Assembly: GCA_938023085.1 (NCBI GenBank)
Contig: CALHDP010000023.1
Coordinates: 1 to 31,771, forward strand
DNA length: 31,771 bases
From: an uncultured Collinsella sp.
Lineage (GTDB): Bacteria; Actinomycetota; Coriobacteriia; Coriobacteriales; Coriobacteriaceae
Direction: 5' to 3'
The notes beneath the pieces were generated by a model. That model was not told where the DNA came from. It did not search any database and saw only the letters and a program-made list of their open reading frames with translations. Positions within the stretch are counted from its first letter, which is position 1; each line of letters begins with the position of its first letter. Position numbers and translations under genes: made by a program. Below, piece by piece: positions 7,714 through 17,078 of this stretch.

Positions 7714-8592
7714 CTAAAGGTTCATGTTGCCGTGGATGTAGGGGGTGACCTCGGGGGAGATGTGGTCGCAGCCCAGCTCGCGCAGCGCGGACTCGATAAC
7801 GGCGGGCAGCGGGGTCTTGCCCTTGTCGTCGACGGCGGCACCGCCGAGGGTGGCAATCTTGGCAACATCTGCGGGTGCGGCCTCGATATGCATGCAGCCG
7901 CCGACCAGGCGTGCGCGTACCTGTGCCAGATCAAGATCGTGCAGGTAATCCTCGCAGGCGCGGATTAAATCGACCTTCTCACGCGTAAGCTCCTCGCCCG
8001 TGGGGACGCGCGTGGCAAGACATGCTCCCGCCGGCAGGTTCCAAACGGGATAGCCCCATGCGCGCAGCAGCTCGCGCTCTTCGTCCTTGGTAAAGCCGAC
8101 CTCCATGAGAGGGGAGCGTACGCCGAGCTCTTCTGCCGCTCGCATGCCAGGGCGGTAGTCACCGCGATCGCTCGCATTGCTGCCGTCGATGACGGTGGGA
8201 AAGCCGAGCGACTTGGCGTGGTTGACGATAGCGGTAAAGCCGGCGTGCTTGCAGTGGTAGCAGCGATTGGCATCGTTGCGGGCTACTTGGGGGAGCTGCA
8301 GCTGATCCACCGAAAGATTGAGCACGGGGAGCTTAAAATGCGGCCCCTCATTGGCCTGCCCATCAACGGACTGCTCAAACGAAGCCTGCTCGGGCGTGCC
8401 GATGAGCGGCGTGGTGAGATGGACGAGGAGGGTATTGGTAGGCATGATGCGGGCGCATACGGCGGCCAAAAAGCTGCTGTCAACGCCGCCGGAAAACCCG
8501 ATAGCCACGCGTCCGTATGCCAAAAGCAGCTGTTCGAGCGCCGATAGCTTGTCTTGAAGCTCCTCTGCGGGTGCCGTGGTGTCTAAAATCAT
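7714..8592 (-). CDS. larE: LarE-like ATP-dependent sacrificial sulfur transferase
   Basis: A 292-residue PP-loop enzyme. LarE adenylates the pyridinium biscarboxylate mononucleotide and inserts sulfur during synthesis of the nickel-pincer cofactor of lactate racemase and related enzymes. The PP-loop SGGVDSS is at 34-40; the family segment NRCYHCK (109-115) gives Cys111 and Cys114, and PAGACLATRVPTGE (187-200) holds Cys191, in the region of the sacrificial cysteine of the Lactobacillus enzyme. The ATG at 8592 follows AAGGAT. No larA, larB or larC is visible nearby, so the gene stands alone here and its partner enzymes, if any, are elsewhere. The end of the gene is marked by hairpins. Confidence 0.88.
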   Translation of the reverse strand: MILDTTAPAEELQDKLSALEQLLLAYGRVAIGFSGGVDSSFLAAVCARIMPTNTLLVHLTTPLIGTPEQASFEQSVDGQANEGPHFKLPVLNLSVDQLQLPQVARNDANRCYHCKHAGFTAIVNHAKSLGFPTVIDGSNASDRGDYRPGMRAAEELGVRSPLMEVGFTKDEERELLRAWGYPVWNLPAGACLATRVPTGEELTREKVDLIRACEDYLHDLDLAQVRARLVGGCMHIEAAPADVAKIATLGGAAVDDKGKTPLPAVIESALRELGCDHISPEVTPYIHGNMNL

Positions 8593-8688
8593 GAAACGAT
8601 CCTTATCGTTGAGTACTCGATCGAAAACTATAATCCTAATGCGTTACTTGCCATAAGACTTCTATCTGTGTAACGAAAGTGCAATATG

Positions 8689-8705
8689 GTATATACGTTA
8701 TATAC
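8689..8705. promoter_or_regulatory. Perfect palindrome upstream of the HAD gene
   Basis: GTATATA-cgt-TATATAC is a perfect 7+7 inverted repeat in the 173-bp gap between larE and the HAD gene, 61 bp before the HAD ATG. It is very AT-rich in GC-rich DNA and has the size of a dimeric regulator's operator, perhaps overlapping a promoter. No regulator is assigned. Confidence 0.45.
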
Positions 8706-8765
8706 AAGTTGCCAAATGCGGTAGAGTTGCAGCAACGCGACAGCGAGAGTCGATGGGGGACCGAT

Positions 8766-9416
8766 ATGATCAAGGCTGTTATTTTTGACATGGACGGAAC
8801 GCTGGTCGATACCGAGCGTTTGGGGATTAAGGCCTGGAAGGCAGGCGCCGCTGAGCTGGGGCTCGCGATTGATGATGCGCTGATCCATCAGTTTATCGGC
8901 CGCACGCTGCCCGATGTTATGGACATCCTCGATAAGCATTACGGCAGCCATGAAACCACCGAGGCGATCTATCGTCGCCACAAGGAGATTCGCGACGAGA
9001 TGGTCAAGACCGAACTGGAAACTAAGGCCGGTGCCGCCGAGTGCCTAGACGAGCTGCTGGCTGCGGGCTATCACGTGGGTCTAGCGACGTCGTCGCGCCT
9101 CGTTACGGCCGAGCGCAACCTTAAGATGGTCGGTCTTTTTGACAAGTTTGAAACGGTAACGTGTGGCGAGGACGTCGTGCACGGCAAGCCCGACCCCGAG
9201 ATGTATCTGCTCGCCTGCGAGCGCGCGGGCTTTGCTCCCGAGGAATGTGCCGTGGTCGAGGATTCGCGCAACGGCTGCGTCTCGGGCATCACGGCCGGAT
9301 GCCATGTCTTCGCCGTCCCCGATATCGTGCCGCTGCCGCAGGACGTGGTGGATGGCTGCGAGGCCGTGCTCGATACGCTGTTCGATCTGGCGGCGGCAAT
9401 CAAGGCTGTGCGCTAG
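8766..9416 (+). CDS. HAD-superfamily hydrolase, beta-phosphoglucomutase-like
   Basis: A 216-residue haloacid dehalogenase-type phosphatase or phosphomutase. Motif I is DMDGTLVDTE (8-17) with the nucleophile Asp8 and acid/base Asp10, followed by a helical cap domain. Motif II is in TSSR, motif III lysine in HGKPDPEMYL and motif IV in VVEDSRNG. The pattern matches the subgroup that includes beta-phosphoglucomutase and small sugar-phosphate phosphatases; the substrate cannot be told. The ATG at 8766 lies after GGGGGA and is preferred over the longer frame, which has no conserved residues. A strong two-way terminator separates it from the convergent LacI gene. Confidence 0.88.
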   Translation: MIKAVIFDMDGTLVDTERLGIKAWKAGAAELGLAIDDALIHQFIGRTLPDVMDILDKHYGSHETTEAIYRRHKEIRDEMVKTELETKAGAAECLDELLAAGYHVGLATSSRLVTAERNLKMVGLFDKFETVTCGEDVVHGKPDPEMYLLACERAGFAPEECAVVEDSRNGCVSGITAGCHVFAVPDIVPLPQDVVDGCEAVLDTLFDLAAAIKAVR

Positions 9417-9455
9417 AAAATTGCGGCGTTAAAACGAGCGATTGCTCACGTTTGC

Positions 9456-9503
9456 GCTTAAGCAAAAGGGGCCCGGCAATGGTCGGGCCCCTTTTGCTTA
9501 AGC
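9456..9503. terminator. Bidirectional terminator between convergent genes
   Basis: GCTTAAGCAAAAGGGGCCCG (9456-9475) and CGGGCCCCTTTTGCTTAAGC (9484-9503) form a perfect 20-bp stem with an 8-base loop. Each arm includes a run of A or T so it can serve both the HAD gene (+) and the LacI gene (-). Confidence 0.85.
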
Positions 9504-9529
9504 GGCGACTTAGCATACTTGCGGGCGTG

Positions 9530-10642
9530 CTATAGATACGCACCGAGGTTGATGGCCGTGGCGTCGGTCTGGCTGCTTGCCTGGGTGCTGGCGCGTTCCA
9601 GCAGGAACGGCCGCACGAGCTCTTGGCGGTTGATGTCCTCGACGGCTGTGACCGCGGTGACGGTGCGCGCCGCGGATCCGATGCGGATGTGCTTGGTTTT
9701 TGCCGGCGCCTTTTTCTCGATTTGCTCCATCAGCAACTGGACGCCCTTGCGGCCGATTTCGTAGCCCGGGGGTGCCACAGTGGTGAGCGGAACCGCTCCG
9801 CTCCAGGCGAGCGGGTTGCCGTCGCAGCCGGCTACGCGGACCTGCCCGGGGACGGATATGCCCTTGTCGACCAGCGCCGAGATGACGCCCGAGGCCAACA
9901 CGTCGGTCAGGCCGACGACAAAGTCGGGGCGCTCGTCGGCGGGACGCTCGGCGATTTGGCTGCCGATGCCATAGCCGTCGGCCGCAGTGTTCCATTCGCC
10001 GGCGTCGATGACTTCGATCTTGATATCGGGATATAGGGCGAGCGCCTTGTGGATGCCAAGAACGCGCAGGGTGAGCTGCATGAATGCCGCTCGGCCCACA
10101 ACGACGATATGGCGGGCGCCGCGGGCGATGGCGAGCTCGGCGATGATGCGGCCCTGGGCCTCGTTGTCGGCGGCTACGTAGTAACCAGGCTCGGAGCAGT
10201 GGATGTCCAGGTGGACGATGGGCACGGGCATCTTAGTCATGGCCGGGTGCCAGTCGGGGGATGCCATGGGCTGAACCATGACGCCGGACATCTGCGTACC
10301 CATAAAGTAGCGCAGGTAATGGTCCTCGAGAATGTCGTCGTTGTCGGCATTGGCGATGAGCAGGTCGTAGCCGTGCTTGCGGGCCTCGTTGTGGGCGCCG
10401 CTGGCAATTTGGAGCGAGAAGCCGTGGTCGAGGCGGGGGAGGACCAGGCCAAAGGACTTGGTGGTGCCGCCGGCCAGCTGACGGGCGCTTTGGTTGGGCA
10501 GGTAGCCAAGGCGATTGATGGTCTCGTTGATGAGCTTGAGGGTCTCGGGGCGCAGCTTTTCGGGGTGGTTGAGCGCGTTGGAAACCGTGCCCAACGAAAC
10601 CCCGGCCTCGCGCGCGACGTCGCTGATTTTTACCTTTGCCAT
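9530..10642 (-). CDS. LacI-family transcriptional regulator
   Basis: A complete 370-residue repressor. The N-terminus (KISDVAREAGVSLGTVSNAL, residues 4-23) is the LacI helix-turn-helix, then the hinge region LPNQSARQLAG and a sugar-binding effector domain. The ATG at 10642 follows AAAGGGG; the reading frame stays open for 73 further codons upstream, but that part crosses the intergenic repeats and is not coding. It is divergent from glmS and convergent with the HAD gene, so its targets are not obvious. A role in amino-sugar or general carbon control is possible, but no operator was identified. Confidence 0.92.
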   Translation of the reverse strand: MAKVKISDVAREAGVSLGTVSNALNHPEKLRPETLKLINETINRLGYLPNQSARQLAGGTTKSFGLVLPRLDHGFSLQIASGAHNEARKHGYDLLIANADNDDILEDHYLRYFMGTQMSGVMVQPMASPDWHPAMTKMPVPIVHLDIHCSEPGYYVAADNEAQGRIIAELAIARGARHIVVVGRAAFMQLTLRVLGIHKALALYPDIKIEVIDAGEWNTAADGYGIGSQIAERPADERPDFVVGLTDVLASGVISALVDKGISVPGQVRVAGCDGNPLAWSGAVPLTTVAPPGYEIGRKGVQLLMEQIEKKAPAKTKHIRIGSAARTVTAVTAVEDINRQELVRPFLLERASTQASSQTDATAINLGAYL

Positions 10643-10706
10643 AGCGGCCCCTTTGATGCGTTTCAAGTACAAGCCTGATTGTAGCATCGCCCGCCCCCGG
10701 GGTGTC

Positions 10707-10754
10707 AAAACCTGCCAATTAGGGACAGGTTTATTTTGGCAGGTTTTATCTGGG
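10707..10754 (-). repeat. TGTCCC-core intergenic repeat, copy 2 (reverse orientation)
   Basis: This copy has perfect 12-bp arms AAAACCTGCCAA and TTGGCAGGTTTT around a core that reads AGGGACAGGTTTA on the plus strand. It matches the plus-strand copies at 7493 and 12889 when reverse-complemented, including the flanking CCCAGATAAAACC. It lies in the 329-bp LacI-glmS gap (10643-10971). Confidence 0.88.
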
Positions 10755-10774
10755 CAAACGCTGTTGCCAACGCG

Positions 10775-10809
10775 ACCACCACGAAGGGGACAGGCACCTT
10801 TGTGGTGGT
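10775..10809. repeat. Second type of GGGACAG-core hairpin
   Basis: ACCACCACGAAGG (10775-10787) pairs with CCTTTGTGGTGGT (10797-10809), with one G-T position, around a loop holding GGACAGGCA. It starts 20 bp after repeat copy 2 and shares only the GGGACAGG core with it. Confidence 0.65.
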
Positions 10810-10971
10810 TTGGACCGGCTGGACGTGTGTACATCGGGTGGTATCTAAGTTGAGATACCACTTCTGGTATATCAGCTTGCGCTTGCGTGAGTACAATACT
10901 CGAACGTTATACGTCTCAGCGCCCCTTGTGCGTGGACGTCTTGCAGTCACGCGAACGAAGGGATTTATCTT

Positions 10972-12819
<1,848 letters not shown>

Positions 12820-12843
12820 TCGAGTTCCGTCATCCTAACAACT

Positions 12844-12877
12844 AAGGCCCGGCTCCGTTGCAGCGGAGCCGGGCCTT
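12844..12877 (+). terminator. Terminator after glmS
   Basis: AAGGCCCGGCTCCG (12844-12857) and CGGAGCCGGGCCTT (12864-12877) form a perfect 14-bp stem with a 6-base loop, followed by GTTG. It lies 25 bp after the glmS stop. Confidence 0.8.
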
Positions 12878-12888
12878 GTTGCATTTGA

Positions 12889-12933
12889 CCAGATAAAACC
12901 TGCCAAAATGAACCTGTCCCTTTTTGGTAGGTT
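12889..12933 (+). repeat. TGTCCC-core intergenic repeat, copy 3
   Basis: Contains CCAGATAAAACCTGCCAAAA, then AACCTGTCCCTTT and the arm TTGGTAGGTT. It begins 11 bp after the glmS terminator, and its last two bases overlap the stop codon (12932-12934) of the convergent GntR gene, showing that the element reaches to the very edge of a gene. Confidence 0.87.
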
Positions 12934-13633
12934 AGCGGAGCTTGCTGGTCTCGAAGTACTCGGGGAACTGGTCCAGAACTTCGGTTTGGTTGCGGAACAT
13001 CATGTGCAGGTGCTTGCTGACCAAAAAGCTCGCTTCGATGGGGTCGCGACCAGCGATAGCGCGGCGAATCTGCTTGTGCTCGTTCACGATGTCCTGATTG
13101 TCGAGAACCTGCGTGGCAGCGCGCAGCCAGCGGAAGCGCTCCAGGTCGGCATTGGTCTCTTCGAGCCACGACCACACGGTGCTGCGACATGCGATGCTAA
13201 AAATCATGTGATGCATGAGGTTGTCGCTCAAAAAGAAGCCGATGCGATCCTCTTCGGCCATGGCCTTTTCCTGCAGCGCGATGGCGCGGTCGAGCTGCTC
13301 GATGCCGGCCGACGTGGCGCGCGCACAGCACTCCACAATCACCTGCTTTTCCAGATGCTCGCGGATGTAACAGGCACTCTCGGCAAGGGTGAGGTTGATG
13401 GGTGAGACGTAGGTACCGCTCTGGGGCACGGTGCGCACCAGGCCCTCTTGCGCCAGACGCACCAGTGCCTCGCGCACAGGGGTGCGCCCCATATCCAGGT
13501 CGTCGCAAAGTTGCTTGACGCCCAGCTTTTCGCCCGGCTTGTAGTCCAGGTAGACGATTTTGCGTCGGATGGTGTGGTAGGACTGGTCCTGTAGGCTCGT
13601 TTCCTGCTCGCCGACGTGCATCGATTCTTCCAT
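12932..13633 (-). CDS. GntR-family transcriptional regulator (FadR/FCD type)
   Basis: A DNA-binding regulator of about 233 residues. The winged helix reads IRRKIVYLDYKPGEKLGVKQ, then LDMGRTPVREALVRLAQEGL, a hallmark GntR signature. The C-terminal part is all-helical with the FCD pattern (REHLEKQVIVECCA and a histidine-containing NLMHHMIF). FCD domains bind small carboxylates or sugars, often through a metal. The start at 13633 is chosen for its GAGG ribosome site; an in-frame ATG at 13663 lacks one and would add 10 residues. It is divergent from the YeiH-type exporter gene and may control it. Confidence 0.88.
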   Translation of the reverse strand: MEESMHVGEQETSLQDQSYHTIRRKIVYLDYKPGEKLGVKQLCDDLDMGRTPVREALVRLAQEGLVRTVPQSGTYVSPINLTLAESACYIREHLEKQVIVECCARATSAGIEQLDRAIALQEKAMAEEDRIGFFLSDNLMHHMIFSIACRSTVWSWLEETNADLERFRWLRAATQVLDNQDIVNEHKQIRRAIAGRDPIEASFLVSKHLHMMFRNQTEVLDQFPEYFETSKLR

Positions 13634-13826
13634 AGCGCCTCGCAACTGTTCTATCAAACTCATATGTCAGTTGTTAATTATGCCGCGAATCAGCTCTCCG
13701 CGGTGGGTAATTCGGCTGTTGCCTGAGAACTATTGCGGCATCTTAGTCTGTGTTTGCGCAAGGCTGTGCTCAATGTTGCCGTATCATAAGCCGTCGCAAA
13801 CGTGAAATAGAAAGAAGGAATCCCAT

Positions 13827-14861
13827 ATGCAACTGGCAAATATCGTACGCGAGCGCTGGAAAGGCGTCTTGTTCTGCCTGATCATCGCCATTCCCGCGAC
13901 GTTGCTCGGCAAACAAATTGAAGTGGTCGGCGGTCCGGTGTTTGCCATCCTCTTTGGCATGGTCCTGGCGCTCGTCTTTCCCAAGAATCGTCGCGAACCG
14001 CTCGCTGCCGGTGTCACCTATACATCCAAAAAGATCTTGCAGTACGCGGTTATCCTGCTTGGCTTTGGCATGAACCTCTCGCAGATTCTGTCCAAGGGCG
14101 CTCAGTCGCTGCCGATTATCGTGGCGACGATCTCGACCTCGCTTGCCATCGCCTTTGTGCTCTGCCGCGTTATGAACGTGCCGGGCAAGATCGCGACGCT
14201 TGTGGGTGTGGGTTCGTCGATTTGCGGCGGTTCGGCCATCGCCGCGACCGCACCCGTCATCGATGCCGACGATCGCGAGATTGCCCAGGCTATTTCGGTC
14301 ATCTTCCTGTTTAACGTTATCGCGGCGCTCGTGTTTCCAACGCTCGGCGGTATGCTCGGGCTGACCAACGAGGGCTTTGGCCTGTTTGCCGGCACCGCCA
14401 TCAACGACACCTCATCGGTAACGGCTGCGGCGAGCGCCTGGGACAGCATGCATCCCGGCGCCAATGTGCTCGAGAGCGCCACGGTGGTCAAGCTCACCAG
14501 GACGCTGGCCATCATTCCCATCACGCTGGCGCTTGCTTGCTGGCAGATGCATCTGGCGCGCAAGGCCGGCGGCGACGCCAAAAGCACGTTCTCCCTCAAA
14601 CGCGCGTTTCCCATGTTTGTGCTGTTCTTTGTGCTGGCGAGCGTGATCACTACAGTGCTTCAGCTTCCCGCGTCCTTTACGGCGCCCATCAAGGAGCTGT
14701 CGAAGTTCTTTATCGTGATGGCCATGGCGGCTATTGGTTTTAATACCGATATCGTCGAGCTGGTCAAAAAGGGCGGCAAGCCCATCGCATTGGGCTTTTG
14801 CTGCTGGATTGGCATTGCGTGCATGAGTTTGGGAATGCAACACGTACTGGGAATCTGGTAG
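13827..14861 (+). CDS. YeiH-family putative sulfate exporter (UPF0324)
   Basis: A 344-residue integral membrane protein with about ten hydrophobic segments. Family landmarks are LLGFGMNLSQI, VGVGSSICGGSAIAA (about 128-142) and GTAINDTSSVTAAA (about 192-205). The family (PF03601) is annotated as putative sulfate or sulfonate exporters and few members have been tested. GAAGGAATCCC precedes the ATG. The divergent GntR-type regulator is its likely controller; in enterobacteria yeiH lies next to a LysR-type gene instead. The gap after it holds a large inverted repeat. Confidence 0.88.
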   Translation: MQLANIVRERWKGVLFCLIIAIPATLLGKQIEVVGGPVFAILFGMVLALVFPKNRREPLAAGVTYTSKKILQYAVILLGFGMNLSQILSKGAQSLPIIVATISTSLAIAFVLCRVMNVPGKIATLVGVGSSICGGSAIAATAPVIDADDREIAQAISVIFLFNVIAALVFPTLGGMLGLTNEGFGLFAGTAINDTSSVTAAASAWDSMHPGANVLESATVVKLTRTLAIIPITLALACWQMHLARKAGGDAKSTFSLKRAFPMFVLFFVLASVITTVLQLPASFTAPIKELSKFFIVMAMAAIGFNTDIVELVKKGGKPIALGFCCWIGIACMSLGMQHVLGIW

Positions 14862-14910
14862 AGAAGTAGCTTGTTTGCGTGCTGCGTGCCGGTGAGCGCA
14901 TGCCTGCGGT

Positions 14911-14981
14911 GGAGCGATAGGAGCTCTTGCGGGTATGGCTTGTCCGCAGGTTTATAAGTCCCGAAGAGCTCTTATCGCCCC
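14911..14981. repeat. Imperfect inverted repeat between yeiH-like gene and AAA+ regulator
   Basis: Left arm 14911-14933 contains GCGATAGGAGCTCTTGCGGG; right arm 14960-14981 contains CCCGAAGAGCTCTTATCGC. They pair over about 20 bp with two interruptions and a 26-base loop. There is no U-tract, so it could be a regulator site, a factor-dependent terminator or an RNA structure. It is the main content of the 266-bp gap 14862-15127. Confidence 0.55.
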
Positions 14982-15127
14982 GCCAGGATGGCGATGCGGG
15001 GCAACATCTATACTCGCAGGACGGCGCTTTCTGCCCTATAGTGTTTGGTGAGCAATATCGTTCAATTTTGAAACACTCGGTCGTATGACCGTCGGCGGTT
15101 GCATGTCGCCGCGGACAGGGGCAAATC

Positions 15128-16345
15128 ATGGATAGCGATGCCAAGCTGAACATCTTGACCGAGGCCCTGGCTGCTGCCGGGGCCTCGGCATTGGCAATCG
15201 ATGCGCGTGGGGACGTCGCGATCTCGACCATGAATGACGCGGCGCTTGAGCGGGATGTGGCGGCTTTTGTCGCCGAGCGCCTCGACCGTATAGGAGACGG
15301 CGCGCGTCTGGTTATGGGGCGTGCGGGTACGCGCCTGAGCCTGACCGTTCGCCCCACCGACAAAGAGGGCGGGGGCCTTTGGGTCGTCGTGGTCCGCGAG
15401 GTGCGCGGCGCCGCGGCGCATGCGGGCATCGAGTGGCTCAACGCCGACGAAGTTGAGGCCCGCTATGAATCGAGCGCGTACGGCATCGTTGAGGGTGCCG
15501 CTGCGGTAGCTGCATCGGTTTCCGAGAGCTATGCGCGCGGCGTGCCCCTTATGCTCGAGGGCGAGCTGGGCGCGGGCCAGATCGAGATCGCCAAGCGCCT
15601 CTATCTGGACGGTCCTTTTGCCGATCAGCCCTTTGTTTCCGTCGCGCTCGATGAACTCACCGATCGCGGTTGGCGCCATGTGCTCAAAAGCTCCGAATCG
15701 CCGCTGTTCCAAACGGGGCTGACACTTTGCATTGAGGGCTGGAATGCGGTTGGCCCCCAGCGCCTCCGCGAGCTGGTCTCCACGATGGCCGACACCGCGT
15801 TGGCGACGCGCTGTCATGTGGTGCTGACGGCGAATGACATGCCGGGCGGCAGCGAAAGTGATCAAGCCGCCTTTGTGACCGAGCGCTTCGCCTGTGCGGT
15901 GAGCGTGGCGCCGGCAATCGCCGAGCAGGGAGCCGCGTCGACGAAGGTCGCGCGCTATTTGGAATATCTCGCTGATGCATTTGGGACGGCAGCGCCCACG
16001 CTGTCTGCCACGGCGACGAAGACGCTCGATGCTTACCACTGGCCGCGCAATTATCTGCAGCTCCGCGAGGTCTCGGAACGACTGTATATATTGGTGGGGG
16101 CGGGCACGGTGGACCGCGCTGTGGCGGAGGAAGTGCTCGCCCAAGAGGACGTGATTAAGACCGCAACCTTTGGCGCCCCGACACTCGAAAGCGATTTGTA
16201 TATCTTGCGGCCTCTGGCGGATACCGAGCGCGATATCGCGCGGTTGGTTGTAGACCATCTCCACGGCAACCGAACCCGTGCGGCGGAGGTGCTGGGCATA
16301 AGCCGTACAACGCTGTGGCGCTTGCTGAAGGACGATGACCGTTGA
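15128..16345 (+). CDS. Degenerate NtrC-like AAA+ regulator with C-terminal Fis-type HTH
   Basis: A 405-residue regulator that keeps the outline of a sigma-54 activator but not its working parts. Residues 1-115 form an uncharacterised N-terminal domain. At 144-151 the Walker A position reads GELGAGQI, so the nucleotide-binding lysine is Gln. The Walker B region (about 197-204) reads LTLCIEG, with Ile where Asp is expected. No GAFTGA loop for sigma-54 contact is present. The C-terminal part keeps HWPRNYLQLREVSERL (305-319; compare WPGNVREL) and a Fis-like helix-turn-helix NRTRAAEVLGISRTTLWRLL (381-400). It probably binds DNA and works with the main sigma factor or as a repressor. Ligand and targets are unknown. 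Confidence 0.82.
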   Translation: MDSDAKLNILTEALAAAGASALAIDARGDVAISTMNDAALERDVAAFVAERLDRIGDGARLVMGRAGTRLSLTVRPTDKEGGGLWVVVVREVRGAAAHAGIEWLNADEVEARYESSAYGIVEGAAAVAASVSESYARGVPLMLEGELGAGQIEIAKRLYLDGPFADQPFVSVALDELTDRGWRHVLKSSESPLFQTGLTLCIEGWNAVGPQRLRELVSTMADTALATRCHVVLTANDMPGGSESDQAAFVTERFACAVSVAPAIAEQGAASTKVARYLEYLADAFGTAAPTLSATATKTLDAYHWPRNYLQLREVSERLYILVGAGTVDRAVAEEVLAQEDVIKTATFGAPTLESDLYILRPLADTERDIARLVVDHLHGNRTRAAEVLGISRTTLWRLLKDDDR

Positions 16346-16429
16346 GCGAGGCGCCCGTGACCGCGCGCGACGCGTGTGCTACAGTCCAAAGCGTTATTGT
16401 TTCGATTTGGTTACGGCGTGCGAGGGCAT

Positions 16430-17005
16430 ATGGCTGAGACTTCAAAACCGAGCCGCAGAAGGCGGAGCGCCGCGCCGGTCAACCGACGCACGACATCGGT
16501 GACGTGGGGCAAACACGCCTCGGGGTTTGATGGCTCGTTCAAGCGCACTAAATACGGCTATCCTTCGGCAAGCGCTCGCTTGGCCATGCAGGCCGAGTCG
16601 TCGCTGTGGGGCCGCAAACGCGTGGTGGGCTCAAAGCTCAAGCACGACGGCACGCTTGGTTACATCAGCCGCGGGGCGGCTCGCCGTAGCGGACTCAATC
16701 CGGCTGGTTGGCATCGTTATGTGCCGATCGTGGCCGTCGTTGCGGTGATCGTCATCGCACTCGCTGCGCTTGGCTACGCCGGCGGTGGCGCCAACTTGGA
16801 CGCAGTGTTTAAATCGCCCGAGCTCGCGCATACAGGCACAGAAGTTGTCGAGGGCGCTCAGACCCAGATGGGCGTCGCGCCCCAGCGCGGCATCGTTGCG
16901 GCGGCCTCCACCATCGCCGATGCGCAAAAGGACGAGGACGAACAAGGCAGCGAAGCCGAAACGACTCACACGAACGAAACGACGACAACGGCGACGTCAA
17001 TATAA
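16430..17005 (+). CDS. Small single-pass membrane protein, unknown function
   Basis: A 191-residue protein not recognised as any family. Residues 1-96 are strongly basic (Arg/Lys/Ser-rich, for example KPSRRRRSAAPVNRR), 97-117 form one transmembrane helix (VPIVAVVAVIVIALAALGYA) and the remainder ends in an acidic, Thr-rich tail (ETTHTNETTTTATS). The positive-inside rule puts the N-terminal half in the cytoplasm and the tail outside. The ATG at 16430 follows GAGGG; a longer frame from 16376 is open but has no ribosome site. It lies 84 bp after the AAA+ regulator gene and may be cotranscribed with it. Codon use matches its neighbours, which supports it being a real gene. Confidence 0.7.
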   Translation: MAETSKPSRRRRSAAPVNRRTTSVTWGKHASGFDGSFKRTKYGYPSASARLAMQAESSLWGRKRVVGSKLKHDGTLGYISRGAARRSGLNPAGWHRYVPIVAVVAVIVIALAALGYAGGGANLDAVFKSPELAHTGTEVVEGAQTQMGVAPQRGIVAAASTIADAQKDEDEQGSEAETTHTNETTTTATSI

Positions 17006-17078
17006 GTTGCGAGCGGGACAGCAAATTTTGGACGGGGCCTTTCAGCGGGTCCGCCGTTCGTTAGAACGGCAGAACTAA

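Noticed and set aside
10892..10897. GAGTACAAT upstream of both glmS and ilvE as a shared promoter type.
   Set aside because: TACAAT is a good -10 element, but neither site has a convincing -35, so a common promoter class is not supported.
10643..10971. A glmS ribozyme in the glmS leader.
   Set aside because: The conserved ribozyme core was not recognised, and the space is largely taken by two hairpin repeats.
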